Assembly: GCF_039536205.1 (NCBI RefSeq)
Contig: NZ_BAAAYL010000001.1
Span: 1,612,001 to 1,676,000 of the forward strand
From: Streptomyces sannanensis
GTDB taxonomy: Bacteria > Actinomycetota > Actinomycetes > Streptomycetales > Streptomycetaceae
Length of the DNA stretch: 64,000 bases
Direction: 5' to 3'
Part shown: piece after piece, positions 29,726 to 38,511 of the stretch
Position numbering within the stretch: the stretch's first letter is position 1
How the letters are laid out: each line of letters opens with the position of its first letter
Translations under genes and position numbers: made by a program
Notes under the pieces: model-generated
The model's database searches: none
The model's input: only the letters and a program-made list of their open reading frames with translations
Told to the model about the DNA's origin: nothing

Positions 29726-31024
29726 ATGCAGACCAGTCACACTCCGTCCATGGCGCGGCTTGCCGCGGCCTCGCTCGCCGGCACCGCCGTCGAGTTCTAC
29801 GACTTCTTCGTCTACGGCACGGCCGCCGCGCTCGTCCTCGGTCCGCTCTTCTTCCCCACGTTCTCGCCGGTCGCCGGGACCCTGGCCGCGTTCGGCACCT
29901 TCGCGGTCGGTTTCGTCTCACGGCCGCTCGGCTCCGTCCTCTTCGGGCACATCGGCGACCGGCACGGACGGCGGCCCGTACTCTTCGCCTCACTGCTGAT
30001 GACCGGGCTCGCCACGGTCGCGGTCGGCTTCGTACCGACGTACGCGTCGATCGGTGTGGCCGCGCCCGTACTCCTGCTCGTGCTGCGCTTCCTCCAGGGG
30101 CTCGGCCTCGGCGGGGAGTGGGGCGGGGCGGTACTGCTGACCGCGGAGCACGCCCCGGCCGGGCGGCGCGGGCTGTGGGCGAGCTTTCCCCAGGTCGGGC
30201 CCGCGGTGGGGTTTCTGCTGGCCAACGGGGTGATGCTGGTGCTGTCCGTCGGGCTGAGCGATGCACAGTTCCAGGAGTGGGGATGGCGGGTGCCGTTCTG
30301 GGTCGCGGGCGTCCTGGCGGCCGGCGGGCTGCTGCTGCGCGGCTCGCTGACGGAGACCCCGCAATTCCGTGAGCTCGCCGAGAGCGGGCAGCGGGCGAGT
30401 GTGCCGCTCGCCGAGGTGATGCGTGGGCACTGGCGGCTGGTGCTGCTGACGGCGGGCGCGCTCGCCGTCGGGTACGCCGTCTTCTACGCGGTGTCCACGT
30501 GGGCCCTGTCGTACGGGACCGAGCGGCTCGGCGTCAGCCGGACGGTGATGCTGACCTGCATCATGGCCGCCGTGGCGGTGAAGGGCGCGGTGACGCCGTT
30601 GGTTGCCATGCTCGGCGACCGTTACGGGCGGCGGCCGCTCTGTCTGACCGGGTGTTCGGCGGTGGCGCTGTGGATGTTCCCCATGGCCGGGCTGCTGCAC
30701 ACCGCGCAGCCGCTGCTGATGTTCCTCGGCTGCCTGGGCGCGCTGCTGGGGTTCATCACCATGTTCGCCGTGGTCGCGGCCTATCTGCCCGAGCTGTACG
30801 AGCCGCAGGTGCGCTGCACGGGGGCGGCGGTCGGCTACAACCTGGCTGGGGTGCTCGGCGGAGCGCTCACCCCGATCGTGGCCACGGAGTTGGCGGGCGG
30901 GGAGGGCCCGCCGTGGGGGGTCGCCGCGTATCTGACCGCGGTGGCGCTGCTCAGTCTGGGCTGCTTCGCGCTGCTGCCGGAGACCCGGCCGGTCACGGCG
31001 GCAGCCGAATCGGCGGCAGCCTGA
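29726..31024 (+). CDS. MFS transporter, metabolite:H+ symporter (MHS) family
   Basis: 432 residues, about 12 transmembrane helices. N-terminal signature: LAGTAVEFYDFFVYGTAAAL, then SRPLGSVLFGHIGDRHGRRP, the MFS loop 2-3 motif, and LRFLQGLGLGGEWGGAVLL, characteristic of the MHS branch (shikimate, proline/betaine, alpha-ketoglutarate, citrate carriers). The C-terminal half repeats the motif as LGDRYGRRPLCL. Substrate not deducible. The palindrome just before the start suggests dedicated control. Ends at an inverted repeat shared with terC. Confidence 0.9.
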   Translation: MQTSHTPSMARLAAASLAGTAVEFYDFFVYGTAAALVLGPLFFPTFSPVAGTLAAFGTFAVGFVSRPLGSVLFGHIGDRHGRRPVLFASLLMTGLATVAVGFVPTYASIGVAAPVLLLVLRFLQGLGLGGEWGGAVLLTAEHAPAGRRGLWASFPQVGPAVGFLLANGVMLVLSVGLSDAQFQEWGWRVPFWVAGVLAAGGLLLRGSLTETPQFRELAESGQRASVPLAEVMRGHWRLVLLTAGALAVGYAVFYAVSTWALSYGTERLGVSRTVMLTCIMAAVAVKGAVTPLVAMLGDRYGRRPLCLTGCSAVALWMFPMAGLLHTAQPLLMFLGCLGALLGFITMFAVVAAYLPELYEPQVRCTGAAVGYNLAGVLGGALTPIVATELAGGEGPPWGVAAYLTAVALLSLGCFALLPETRPVTAAAESAAA

Positions 31025-31044
31025 CCGGGCCTCGCCGCTGCGAG

Positions 31045-31089
31045 CACCGGCCGGGACGAGCGGCAGTCCTGCGCTCACCCCGGCCGGTG
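31045..31089. terminator. Inverted repeat between convergent MHS transporter and terC
   Basis: 10-bp perfect arms (31045-31054 and 31080-31089) with a 25-nt loop, in the 90-nt gap between the two convergent genes. Confidence 0.55.
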
Positions 31090-31114
31090 GTGGAAATCCC
31101 TACGTCGTGCGCCG

Positions 31115-32104
31115 TCAGGCCTCGACGCGCTCCGGCTGAGCCTTCTCAGCCGCCTCGGCCTTCTTCTGCTTCCCGGTGGCGATCAGGCTGGTCACCGTCG
31201 TGACGATCAGCACACCGCAGATGACGGCCAGCGAGAACGGGATGGAGATCTCCGGAACGTGCGCCCCGGACTCGTGCAGGGCGTGCAGCACCAGCTTCAC
31301 ACCGATGAAGCCCAGGATGACGGACAGTCCGTAGCTGAGGTGGACCAGCTTCTTGAGCAGTCCGCCGATGAGGAAGTACAGCTGGCGCAGACCCATCAGG
31401 GCGAAGGCGTTGGCGGTGAAGACGATGTACGGGTCCTGGGTCAGGCCGAAGATCGCCGGGATCGAGTCCAGCGCGAACAGCACATCGGTGGTGCCGATGG
31501 CGAGCATGACGACCATGAGCGGAGTCAGGACGCGCTTGCCGTTCTGCTGGATGAAGAGCTTGGTGCCGTGGTACTTGTCGGCGACACCGAAGCGCCGCTC
31601 GACCGACGTGAGGAGGCGGTTCTCCTCGAACTCCTCTTCCTCTCCGCCGGAGCGCGCCTCCTGGATCAGCTTCCACGCGGTCCAGATCAGGAACGCGCCG
31701 AAGATGTAGAACACCCAGGAGAAGCTGGCGATGATCGCCGCGCCGGCGGCGATGAACACCGCGCGCAGGACCAGGGCGATGAGCACACCGACCAGCAGCA
31801 CCCGCTGCTGCAGCTGGGACGGCACCGAGAACTTCGCCATGATCAGGACGAAGACGAAGAGGTTGTCGACACTCAGCGACTTCTCGGTGATGTAGCCGGC
31901 GAAGAACTCGCCGGAGGCCTGGCTGTTGCCGAATATCAGCAGGCCGAGGCCGAAAAGGGCGGCCAGGACGATCCAGACCACGGTCCAGATCCCGGCTTCC
32001 TTGACCGACACGTCATGGGGCTTGCGCCCGATGTAGAAGTCGACTGCGATCAGGGCGGACAGACCGAGAATGGTCAGCGCCCACAGGGTCCACGAAACGT
32101 CCAC
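31115..32104 (-). CDS. terC: TerC-family integral membrane protein
   Basis: 329 residues, about 9 transmembrane helices. Conserved family blocks: EKSLSVDNLFVFVLIMAKF near residue 74 and AIGTTDVLFALDSIPAIFGL near residue 200, whose acidic residues are the likely metal site. TerC proteins are linked to tellurite tolerance and to manganese efflux or metalation of exported proteins. The GTG start at 32104 has GGAGG 6 nt upstream (32107-32120). The leader carries a yybP-ykoY riboswitch, which points to a manganese role. The C-terminus is a charged Lys/Glu/Ala tail. Confidence 0.93.
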   Translation of the reverse strand: MDVSWTLWALTILGLSALIAVDFYIGRKPHDVSVKEAGIWTVVWIVLAALFGLGLLIFGNSQASGEFFAGYITEKSLSVDNLFVFVLIMAKFSVPSQLQQRVLLVGVLIALVLRAVFIAAGAAIIASFSWVFYIFGAFLIWTAWKLIQEARSGGEEEEFEENRLLTSVERRFGVADKYHGTKLFIQQNGKRVLTPLMVVMLAIGTTDVLFALDSIPAIFGLTQDPYIVFTANAFALMGLRQLYFLIGGLLKKLVHLSYGLSVILGFIGVKLVLHALHESGAHVPEISIPFSLAVICGVLIVTTVTSLIATGKQKKAEAAEKAQPERVEA

Positions 32105-32107
32105 TGC

Positions 32108-32250
32108 GCCTCCGGCGTCGTACGGCTACATGATCAGCGTCGTCGCTGCCGGAGGTCTCTTCCGCCCGTTGGTGTCACGGGCCGACGCCCCGGGACCGGT
32201 CACGGTCCGTACTGACGGGAACGCCGCAGTCGGGAGTACTCCCCTCCGCT
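32108..32250 (-). promoter_or_regulatory. yybP-ykoY manganese riboswitch with translational expression platform
   Basis: On the terC strand the conserved pieces occur in order: GCGGAGGGGAGTACTCCCG, CCCGTCAGTACGG and AGAGACCTCCGGC. P1 pairs GCGGAGG with CCTCCG. The same 3' strand, CCTCCGGC (32147-32154), is perfectly complementary over 8 nt to GCCGGAGG (32108-32115), which contains terC's Shine-Dalgarno. So ligand-stabilised P1 should free the ribosome site and the unbound form should hide it. The aptamer class is known to sense Mn2+; the switch mechanism here is read from the pairing. Confidence 0.85.
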
Positions 32251-32281
32251 CCGAGCGAGAGTACCGGAAACACCAAGGAAA

Positions 32282-32311
32282 GGTAAAGAAATCGGTAAAG
32301 GAATGGGTAAA
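32282..32311. repeat. Three GGTAAA repeats spaced exactly 12 bp
   Basis: GGTAAA begins at 32282, 32294 and 32306 (TTTACC on the terC strand), with partly conserved spacers, in an unusually A/T-rich patch just upstream of the riboswitch. It resembles a binding site for a regulator that recognises direct repeats. Confidence 0.55.
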
Positions 32312-32319
32312 TGCCCAGG

Positions 32320-34275
32320 TCAGCCCCAGGGCCAGCGGTCTCCGGCGACCTGCCCGAGGACCTGCCCCAGCACCTCGCTGCCCCGCGGAGGCAGTATCGG
32401 CTCATACGTCCAGGTGTGCCCGACCCACGGGTCAGCCAGGTGGTCGTCCGGCACCGGGCTGAGCCGCAACAGGGAACGCCACAGCGGATCGAGCACCGGG
32501 CCGTACGTGGCGGCCTCCTCGCGGTCGGCGACCATCATCAGATGGACCCCCACCGAGGGTCCCTCGTCGGCGATGTAGCGCAGCCGGTTCACCGTGCGGT
32601 CGTCGAAGCCGTGCGGGAAGTCATTGACGATCAGCAACTGCTCCCCGGGGTCCAGCCCGGGCGGAAGCGCGTCGGCGGCGTTGCCGCGGGCCGCCATCTG
32701 CAGAAGGTCCACCCGCCGGGTCAGGCCTTCGAGCACCGCGCCCGGCCCCTGGGCACCGGTAGCGAGCGGTTCGGACAGCGCACCCGAGGCGGTGAGCTGA
32801 GCGAACGCGACGGCCGCGGAACCCGCGGGGTCGATGACGCGGACCGTGTACGCACCGGGCGGATGGATCGCGAGCAGCCGGGCGGCCAACGCGGCCGCGG
32901 TCTCCAGGGCGAGCCCGTGCAACTGCTCGGCGTCCATCAGCGCCGCGGCGTCCGATCCGGAACGTCCGGCATCGATCCACAGACCGCGCTCCAGCGGCAG
33001 CCGTACCAGCATGGGGATGCGCAGGGCGGTGCGCTCGGGCAGGTGCAGATCGCCGATACGCAGGGCCATCGGGGCCTCGGTGGGGACCTGGTAGGCCTGC
33101 CAGACGGGGTTGTCCCAGCGTGCGAAGGCGGCGGGCAGGGCCGGCTCGACGACCTCGGACTCGGCGGCGAGCTGGGCGATGTCCCGCTCGAAGGCCTCCC
33201 GGGCCCGGTCGACCAGCTCGTCCCGCTTGGCACGGGCCGCCTCGCGCCCCTGGTCACCGGCGGAGCCGATCCGGCTGCGCGGGTCGGAGAGCACACGGTC
33301 GAGCTCCTGCTCCATCCGTAAGTCCGCGAAGTCGACGGCGCTGCGATAGGAGGCAGCGGTGCGGGCCAGGTCCTCGAACATCCCCCAGACCTGGTTGTAG
33401 AGGCGCTCCTCCATGGACCAGCCGGTGGCGTCCCCGGCGACGGGCCGGGCCGGCTCGTCGGGCGCGGCGGGCGGAGGGGCGGAGGCCTGACGGCGAGGAT
33501 GCGCGTAACTGATCCGCCCGTCGGTGGTGGCTCCGGTGCCGCCGACAGACGCGGGCTCGGGCCCATCGCCGGGGCCCGGGGAGTGCGGGAGCAGGTGCTC
33601 GTCGTGGGCGCTCGTGGCGGCGGGGCCGGAGCGGCGGGCCGGGTGGCCGTAGTCGATGGTCCCGGTGGCCGCCGCGGCGTGCGGGGGGCCGTCGGGGCCG
33701 GGACTGCCGGCGGCCTCGGGGGTGCCGGTGCCGGCCGCGGCCGTGTGGATGGACGCGGCGAGCTCATGGGACTGGTGCAGGCCCTGGTCGGCGAGGAGCG
33801 CCGGGAGGCCGGAGGCGTAGCCCTGGCCCACTGCGCGGACCTTCCAGGCGTCCTGACGGCGGTAGAGCTCCAGGGCGACGACGGCGGCCTCGGCGTCCAG
33901 GCCGGTGATGGTGTAGCGGGCGATCTCGGTGCCGTCGACGCCGGTGACGGCGACCGAGGGTGCGGCCAGCTCCCCGAAGCGGGCCGGGCCGCCGGTCCCC
34001 GGGAGCAGGGCCAGCAGCACGCCGACCCGGTGCACGGCGGCGGGAAGGGCGTCCAGGTCCACGGCGAGCCGGTGGCCGGCCGAGGTCTGCCGGAGCACTT
34101 CGACGCCGGGGAGCCGCGGCGCGCCGGGATGGGCGACCCATTCGGCACCGGCCACGGTGCCGTGCTCGTCGCCAAGGGTGGCGCCGGCGACGACCGGGCC
34201 GCCGGCGGACACACGAATCTCCAGACGGGTCCGGGGCAGAGCGTGGTTCTGTCCCCGGACCAGTTCGGCAGTCAT
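32320..34275 (-). CDS. TerD-domain protein fused to a degenerate FtsK-like domain
   Basis: 651 residues. Residues about 1-175 form a TerD calcium-binding domain (TRLEIRVSAGG ... VGVLLALLPGTGG ... VVALELYRRQDAWKVRAVGQ). Residues about 175-275 are a Pro/Gly/Ala-rich linker. The C-terminal 370 residues contain helical segments and an FtsK/SpoIIIE-like block: PLERGLWIDAGRSGSDAAAL stands where a Walker A should be, and LLIVNDFPHGFDD and VHLMMVADREE resemble Walker B and the next strand. The P-loop lacks the GK(S/T), so it is probably not an ATPase. Stop 34275 to TerD stop 34279 spacing is 3 nt: one operon with the 34279-34857 gene. Confidence 0.82.
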   Translation of the reverse strand: MTAELVRGQNHALPRTRLEIRVSAGGPVVAGATLGDEHGTVAGAEWVAHPGAPRLPGVEVLRQTSAGHRLAVDLDALPAAVHRVGVLLALLPGTGGPARFGELAAPSVAVTGVDGTEIARYTITGLDAEAAVVALELYRRQDAWKVRAVGQGYASGLPALLADQGLHQSHELAASIHTAAAGTGTPEAAGSPGPDGPPHAAAATGTIDYGHPARRSGPAATSAHDEHLLPHSPGPGDGPEPASVGGTGATTDGRISYAHPRRQASAPPPAAPDEPARPVAGDATGWSMEERLYNQVWGMFEDLARTAASYRSAVDFADLRMEQELDRVLSDPRSRIGSAGDQGREAARAKRDELVDRAREAFERDIAQLAAESEVVEPALPAAFARWDNPVWQAYQVPTEAPMALRIGDLHLPERTALRIPMLVRLPLERGLWIDAGRSGSDAAALMDAEQLHGLALETAAALAARLLAIHPPGAYTVRVIDPAGSAAVAFAQLTASGALSEPLATGAQGPGAVLEGLTRRVDLLQMAARGNAADALPPGLDPGEQLLIVNDFPHGFDDRTVNRLRYIADEGPSVGVHLMMVADREEAATYGPVLDPLWRSLLRLSPVPDDHLADPWVGHTWTYEPILPPRGSEVLGQVLGQVAGDRWPWG

Positions 34276-34278
34276 CGA

Positions 34279-34857
34279 CTACAGGTGCGGCAGGATCGCC
34301 GGCATCAGGTCCTGGAACGTACGGCCGTTGGCCGGGTTGCCCAGGGCCGTCATCTTCCAGCCGGCACCGGCCCGGTGCACCTTGGCCATGATCTGCGCGG
34401 TGTACTGGCCACCGCCGTCCAGGGTGTAGCGCGCCATCTCCTGGCCCGTTGTCTCGTCGACGAGGCGGCAGAAGGCGTTCTGCACCTCCTGGAACGTCTG
34501 GCCGGTGAACGAGTTCACCGTGAAGACGATCTGGTCGATGTGGACCGGCACCCGCTGGAGATCGACGAGGATCGCCTCGTCGTCGCCGCCCTGGCCGACG
34601 CCGCCGACCAGATTGTCACCGGTGTGGCGCACCGAGCCGTCGTCGCTGACGAGGTGACGGAAGAACACCACGTCCACCGGCTGCTTGTCCGCGAACAGCA
34701 CCGCCGAGGCGTCGAGGTCGATCTCCCGGGTACGCGAGCCGAACAGGCCGCGGCGCGGCGCCGCCTGCCAGCCGAGACCCATCCGCACCGCGGTCAGGGT
34801 GCCGCCGCCCTGCTTCTCCAGGCTGATGGCCTGCCCCTTGGTCATATTGACCGTCAC
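34279..34857 (-). CDS. terD: TerD-family calcium-binding stress protein
   Basis: 192 residues from a GTG at 34857 (VTVNMTKGQAISLEKQ), preceded by GAGGGG. Family hallmarks: LTAVRMGLGWQ, SAVLFADKQPVDVVFFRHLV, GDNLVGGVGQGGDDEAI with the calcium-binding Asp cluster, and a C-terminal block ARYTLDGGGQYTAQIMAKVH. TerD proteins bind calcium and take part in tellurite and oxidative stress responses and in Streptomyces differentiation. First of a two-gene operon with the TerD fusion protein; TerC lies just downstream, giving a ter cluster. Confidence 0.94.
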   Translation of the reverse strand: MTVNMTKGQAISLEKQGGGTLTAVRMGLGWQAAPRRGLFGSRTREIDLDASAVLFADKQPVDVVFFRHLVSDDGSVRHTGDNLVGGVGQGGDDEAILVDLQRVPVHIDQIVFTVNSFTGQTFQEVQNAFCRLVDETTGQEMARYTLDGGGQYTAQIMAKVHRAGAGWKMTALGNPANGRTFQDLMPAILPHL

Positions 34858-34983
34858 GCGCTGTCCCCTCTCCATCCCCACAGCTTTGGTGTGCAGTTGC
34901 CAGCAGCCTACGCAGTGCCACTGACAGAGCGGCGGCTCCGACGCGTTTTGTGTCGGTCTTGCAACACACGCGCCGCCACCGTG

Positions 34984-37137
34984 TCAGGCCAGCCCCGCCT
35001 CCTTCATCTGCCGCAGCTCCTTCTTGAGTTCGCCGACCTCGTCACGCAGCCGTGCTGCCATCTCGAACTGCAGATCCGCGGCGGCGGCCCGCATCCGGCC
35101 GGTCATCTCCTCGATCAGCTCGGCGAGTTGCGCGGCGGGGCGGTCGGTGAGCGCCTCGGCCTCGACGGCCTTGCCCTTCGCGGCCTTTCCGGCCTTGGCC
35201 GCCTTGCCGCTCTTCGCGGGCACGGGTGCCTTGGCGCCCTTGCCGTCCTTGGCCTTGCGGTAGCCGCTGCCGAGCAGCTTCTCCGTGTCGACCTCCTCGC
35301 GGGCGATGGTCGCGACGATGTCGTTGATCTTCTTGCGGAGCGGCTGGGGGTCGATCCCGTGCTCCTTGTTGTACGCGACCTGCTTCGCCCTGCGCCGGTT
35401 GGTCTCGTCGATGGCCCTCTCCATCGCCGGGGTGATCTTGTCGGCGTACATATGGACCTGGCCGGAGACATTGCGCGCGGCACGGCCGATGGTCTGGATC
35501 AGCGAGGTCCCGGAGCGCAGGAAGCCCTCCTTGTCGGCGTCGAGGATGGCGACCAGCGACACCTCGGGCAGGTCGAGGCCCTCACGCAGCAGGTTGATGC
35601 CGACGAGGACGTCGAACTCACCGGCCCGCAGCTCTCGCAGCAGTTCGACGCGGCGCAGCGTGTCGACGTCGCTGTGCAGATAGCGCACCTGGATGCCGAG
35701 TTCCAGGAAGTAGTCGGTGAGGTCCTCGGCCATCTTCTTGGTGAGCGTGGTGACCAGGACGCGCTCGTCCTTCTCCACCCGCTTGCGGATCTCGTGCACC
35801 AGATCGTCGATCTGCCCCTCGGTGGGCTTGACGACGACCTCGGGGTCGACCAGTCCGGTGGGGCGGATGATCTGCTCGACCTGACCGTCCGAACGGGACA
35901 GTTCGTACGGGCCGGGGGTGGCGGACAGATAGACGGTCTGGCCGATCCGCTTCTGGAACTCCTCCCACCTCAGCGGGCGGTTGTCGAGCGCGGACGGCAG
36001 CCGGAAGCCGTGCTCGACCAGGGTGCGCTTGCGGGAGGCGTCGCCCTCGTACATGGCGCCGATCTGCGGCACGGTCACGTGCGACTCGTCGATGACGAGC
36101 AGGAAGTCGTCGGGGAAGTAGTCGAGGAGGGTGTGCGGCGGCGTGCCCGGCTCGCGGCCGTCCATGTGCATCGAGTAGTTCTCGATGCCGGAGCAGGTGC
36201 CGATCTGCCGCATCATCTCGATGTCGTACGTCGTGCGCATCCGCAGCCGCTGGGCCTCCAGCAGCTTGCCCTGCTTCTCCAGCTCCGCCAGGCGCTCCTC
36301 GAGCTCCCTCTCGATGCCGTTGACGGCCTTCTCCATACGCTCGGGGCCCGCGACGTAGTGGCTGGCCGGGAAGACGTACAGCGCCCGGTCCTCGCTGATG
36401 ACCTCGCCGGTGAGCGGGTGGAGCGTGGAGAGGGCCTCGATCTCGTCGCCGAACATCTCGATGCGGACGGCCAGCTCTTCGTAGACCGGGAAGATCTCGA
36501 CGGTGTCACCGCGCACCCGGAAGGTCCCCCGGGTGAACGACAGGTCGTTGCGGGCGTACTGGATCTCCACGAAGCGGCGCAGCAGCTGGTCGCGGTCGAT
36601 CTCCTCGCCGACCTTCAGCGGCACCATCCGGTCGACGTACTCCTGGGGCGTACCGAGGCCGTAGATGCACGAGACGGAGGCGACCACGACCACATCGCGC
36701 CTGGTGAGCAGCGAGTTGGTGGCCGAATGGCGCAGCCGCTCGACCTCTTCGTTGATCGAGGAGTCCTTCTCGATGTAGGTGTCCGACTGCGGGACGTATG
36801 CCTCGGGCTGGTAGTAGTCGTAGTACGAGACGAAGTACTCGACGGCGTTGTTCGGCAGGAGCTCGCGGAACTCGTTCGCCAGCTGGGCGGCGAGCGTCTT
36901 GTTCGGCGCCATCACGAGAGTCGGGCGCTGGAGCTTCTCGATCATCCAGGCGGTGGTCGCCGACTTACCCGTGCCGGTCGCACCGAGCAGGACGACATCC
37001 TTCTCGCCTGCGCGGATGCGCCGCTCCAGGTCGGCGATGGCCGTCGGCTGGTCGCCGCTGGGCCGGTAGGGACTGACGACCTCGAAAGGCCGGTCACTGC
37101 TCCGGCGGAGCTGTTCGATCTGAGATACGGGCCGCAT
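34984..37137 (-). CDS. uvrB: Excinuclease ABC subunit B
   Basis: 717 residues. The DNA-loading helicase-like subunit of nucleotide excision repair. Motifs: Walker [18 protein letters not shown] near residue 43, beta-hairpin region [20 protein letters not shown], Walker [18 protein letters not shown], motif V/VI region [20 protein letters not shown], and the C-terminal UvrC-binding UVR motif ([20 protein letters not shown]). ATG 37137 is the family start. A Lys/Ala-rich insertion lies before the UVR motif ([20 protein letters not shown]), common in actinomycetes. No LexA-type box was seen in the 41 nt before it. Confidence 0.97.
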   Translation of the reverse strand: MRPVSQIEQLRRSSDRPFEVVSPYRPSGDQPTAIADLERRIRAGEKDVVLLGATGTGKSATTAWMIEKLQRPTLVMAPNKTLAAQLANEFRELLPNNAVEYFVSYYDYYQPEAYVPQSDTYIEKDSSINEEVERLRHSATNSLLTRRDVVVVASVSCIYGLGTPQEYVDRMVPLKVGEEIDRDQLLRRFVEIQYARNDLSFTRGTFRVRGDTVEIFPVYEELAVRIEMFGDEIEALSTLHPLTGEVISEDRALYVFPASHYVAGPERMEKAVNGIERELEERLAELEKQGKLLEAQRLRMRTTYDIEMMRQIGTCSGIENYSMHMDGREPGTPPHTLLDYFPDDFLLVIDESHVTVPQIGAMYEGDASRKRTLVEHGFRLPSALDNRPLRWEEFQKRIGQTVYLSATPGPYELSRSDGQVEQIIRPTGLVDPEVVVKPTEGQIDDLVHEIRKRVEKDERVLVTTLTKKMAEDLTDYFLELGIQVRYLHSDVDTLRRVELLRELRAGEFDVLVGINLLREGLDLPEVSLVAILDADKEGFLRSGTSLIQTIGRAARNVSGQVHMYADKITPAMERAIDETNRRRAKQVAYNKEHGIDPQPLRKKINDIVATIAREEVDTEKLLGSGYRKAKDGKGAKAPVPAKSGKAAKAGKAAKGKAVEAEALTDRPAAQLAELIEEMTGRMRAAAADLQFEMAARLRDEVGELKKELRQMKEAGLA

Positions 37138-37178
37138 GGAACCAACCGTACGACCCCGCACTGACACTCAGGTCCCCG

Positions 37179-38042
37179 TCACCAGTCCCACGGGGAGGCG
37201 GAGCCGTGCCGCTCGGCCGGCGGTGGAGCCGACCGGCCCCGCGGCTCCGGGTAGGAGGGGCGGTGCCGCGGCACCGGCCGGGGCCGGGGCTGCCGGTGGT
37301 GCCGGTCGGGTTTGCCCATCACGACCAACGGATCGAACATCACGACGGCGGCGGCGAGGAAGAGGAAGACCACGGGGCCGATCAGCATCGGCGCCAGCAG
37401 GGCGGCCGACGAGTCTCCGACGGCGGAGGAAGCCGTTCCGTGCACCTGCACCCGGAGGGCGGCCATGCCCGTGTAGTGCATACCGCTCACCGCCACCCCC
37501 ATGACGAGACTGGCGCCGAGGCTCGCCAGGAAGCCCTGCACCGCGACCGCCGCCCACAGCGCGGCGGTGGCCGCCACGACGGCGATCACCACCGACAGGC
37601 CGACGGTGAGGGTGTCGTACTCCAGCCGCCCGTGCAGCCGCATGCCGTCCATGCCGAGGTAGTGCATGGAGGCGACCCCCAGGCCGGTGATCGTGCCGCC
37701 GGTCCCCAGGGACATGACGGTGGCGCCGCGGTATCCGACGATGAAGACGCCGATACCGGCCATGACGACGGCGACCCCGAGGCTGGCCAAGGTGGTCGCC
37801 GTGTCGTAGCTCAACGGCACCTCCTCGACCGTGAACCCGATCATCGCGATGAAGTGCATGGTCCAGATGCCCGCGCCGATGGATACCGCGCCGAGCGCCA
37901 GCCAGCCGGGCTTCCAGGAGTGGTCCACCAGCACGGAGCGGGCGGTGCAGCGCAGTCCGAGCGCCCCGCCGAGGCACGCCATGACGTACGCGACGACGGG
38001 CGTGACAAGGCCGTAGGTGAATCCGTCGACCGTGCCGTGCAT
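37179..38042 (-). CDS. MHYT-domain integral membrane sensor
   Basis: 287 residues with seven transmembrane helices. The three MHYT-type motifs are WTMHFIAMIGF, VASMHYLGMDGMRL and VSGMHYTGMAALRV, whose Met/His residues are proposed to bind copper and sense O2, CO or NO. There is no GGDEF, EAL or kinase domain; the protein ends in a soluble Pro/Arg/His-rich tail, so it is a stand-alone MHYT protein. Stop lies 41 nt before uvrB's start. Confidence 0.9.
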   Translation of the reverse strand: MHGTVDGFTYGLVTPVVAYVMACLGGALGLRCTARSVLVDHSWKPGWLALGAVSIGAGIWTMHFIAMIGFTVEEVPLSYDTATTLASLGVAVVMAGIGVFIVGYRGATVMSLGTGGTITGLGVASMHYLGMDGMRLHGRLEYDTLTVGLSVVIAVVAATAALWAAVAVQGFLASLGASLVMGVAVSGMHYTGMAALRVQVHGTASSAVGDSSAALLAPMLIGPVVFLFLAAAVVMFDPLVVMGKPDRHHRQPRPRPVPRHRPSYPEPRGRSAPPPAERHGSASPWDW

Positions 38043-38124
38043 ATCCGTACCCTTCGGCCCCGTGCCTGGCTGAGGCGGTGCGACTTCCCCCCAGTGTGCG
38101 CTTGCCTGGTTCCGGCCGAGACCA

Positions 38125-38336
38125 GTGCCCCTCCCGGCAACGTTTGCCCCGTCGCGACGCTCCCCCAGCTACCTCCCCCAGCTACCTCTGGGGGTGCCCC
38201 CAGGGTGCCCCCGGGCACGCACGCTCGCTGCGTCGGCCGAAAACCCAAGGAACGCTGCTACGAGGGCCTTCGGCCGCCTTGCGATCGCACGCACCGGACG
38301 CCGCTCCTCGACGGGCAACGTTGCCGGTCGAGGCAC
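38125..38336. repeat. MITE-like element with imperfect 28-bp terminal inverted repeats
   Basis: Left arm 38125-38154 and right arm 38309-38336 are imperfect reverse complements centred on CCGGCAACGTT. Internally it has GCACGCACGCTCGC and CCTTGCGATCGCACGCACC, both also found in the MITE at 53189-53359, although the two have different terminal repeats. No coding capacity. It fills most of the 469-nt gap between the MHYT and GDPD genes; the rest (38337-38511) should hold the GDPD promoter. Confidence 0.6.
38161..38201. repeat. Palindromic G5/C5 repeat, intergenic copy
   Basis: TCCCCCAGCTACC, then TCCCCCAGCTACC again, then TCTGGGGGTGCCCCC. A hairpin-forming unit of the same type as in yvcK (7448) and hrpB (63295, 63334), with an internal 13-bp tandem duplication. 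Confidence 0.55.
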
Positions 38337-38511
38337 CAGGACGAGCGGAAGAGCTCGGACATGACTTCCTGGTAATTGTCCGGTACGGAAACTGTGGGCA
38401 GGTCCGGACCACATGATTCCGTTCACCCGGTGGCCACCCCGCTGCCGGTTTCCGTTGACCGCCGGGTGACACTGTCCGGCCTGACGAGATTCCCTGACAC
38501 GAGGAGTTCCC

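Noticed and set aside
33499..37164. A 1221-codon plus-strand open frame opposite uvrB and terD
   Set aside because: Same codon-bias artefact; it crosses three real genes and an intergenic gap and has no recognisable protein features.
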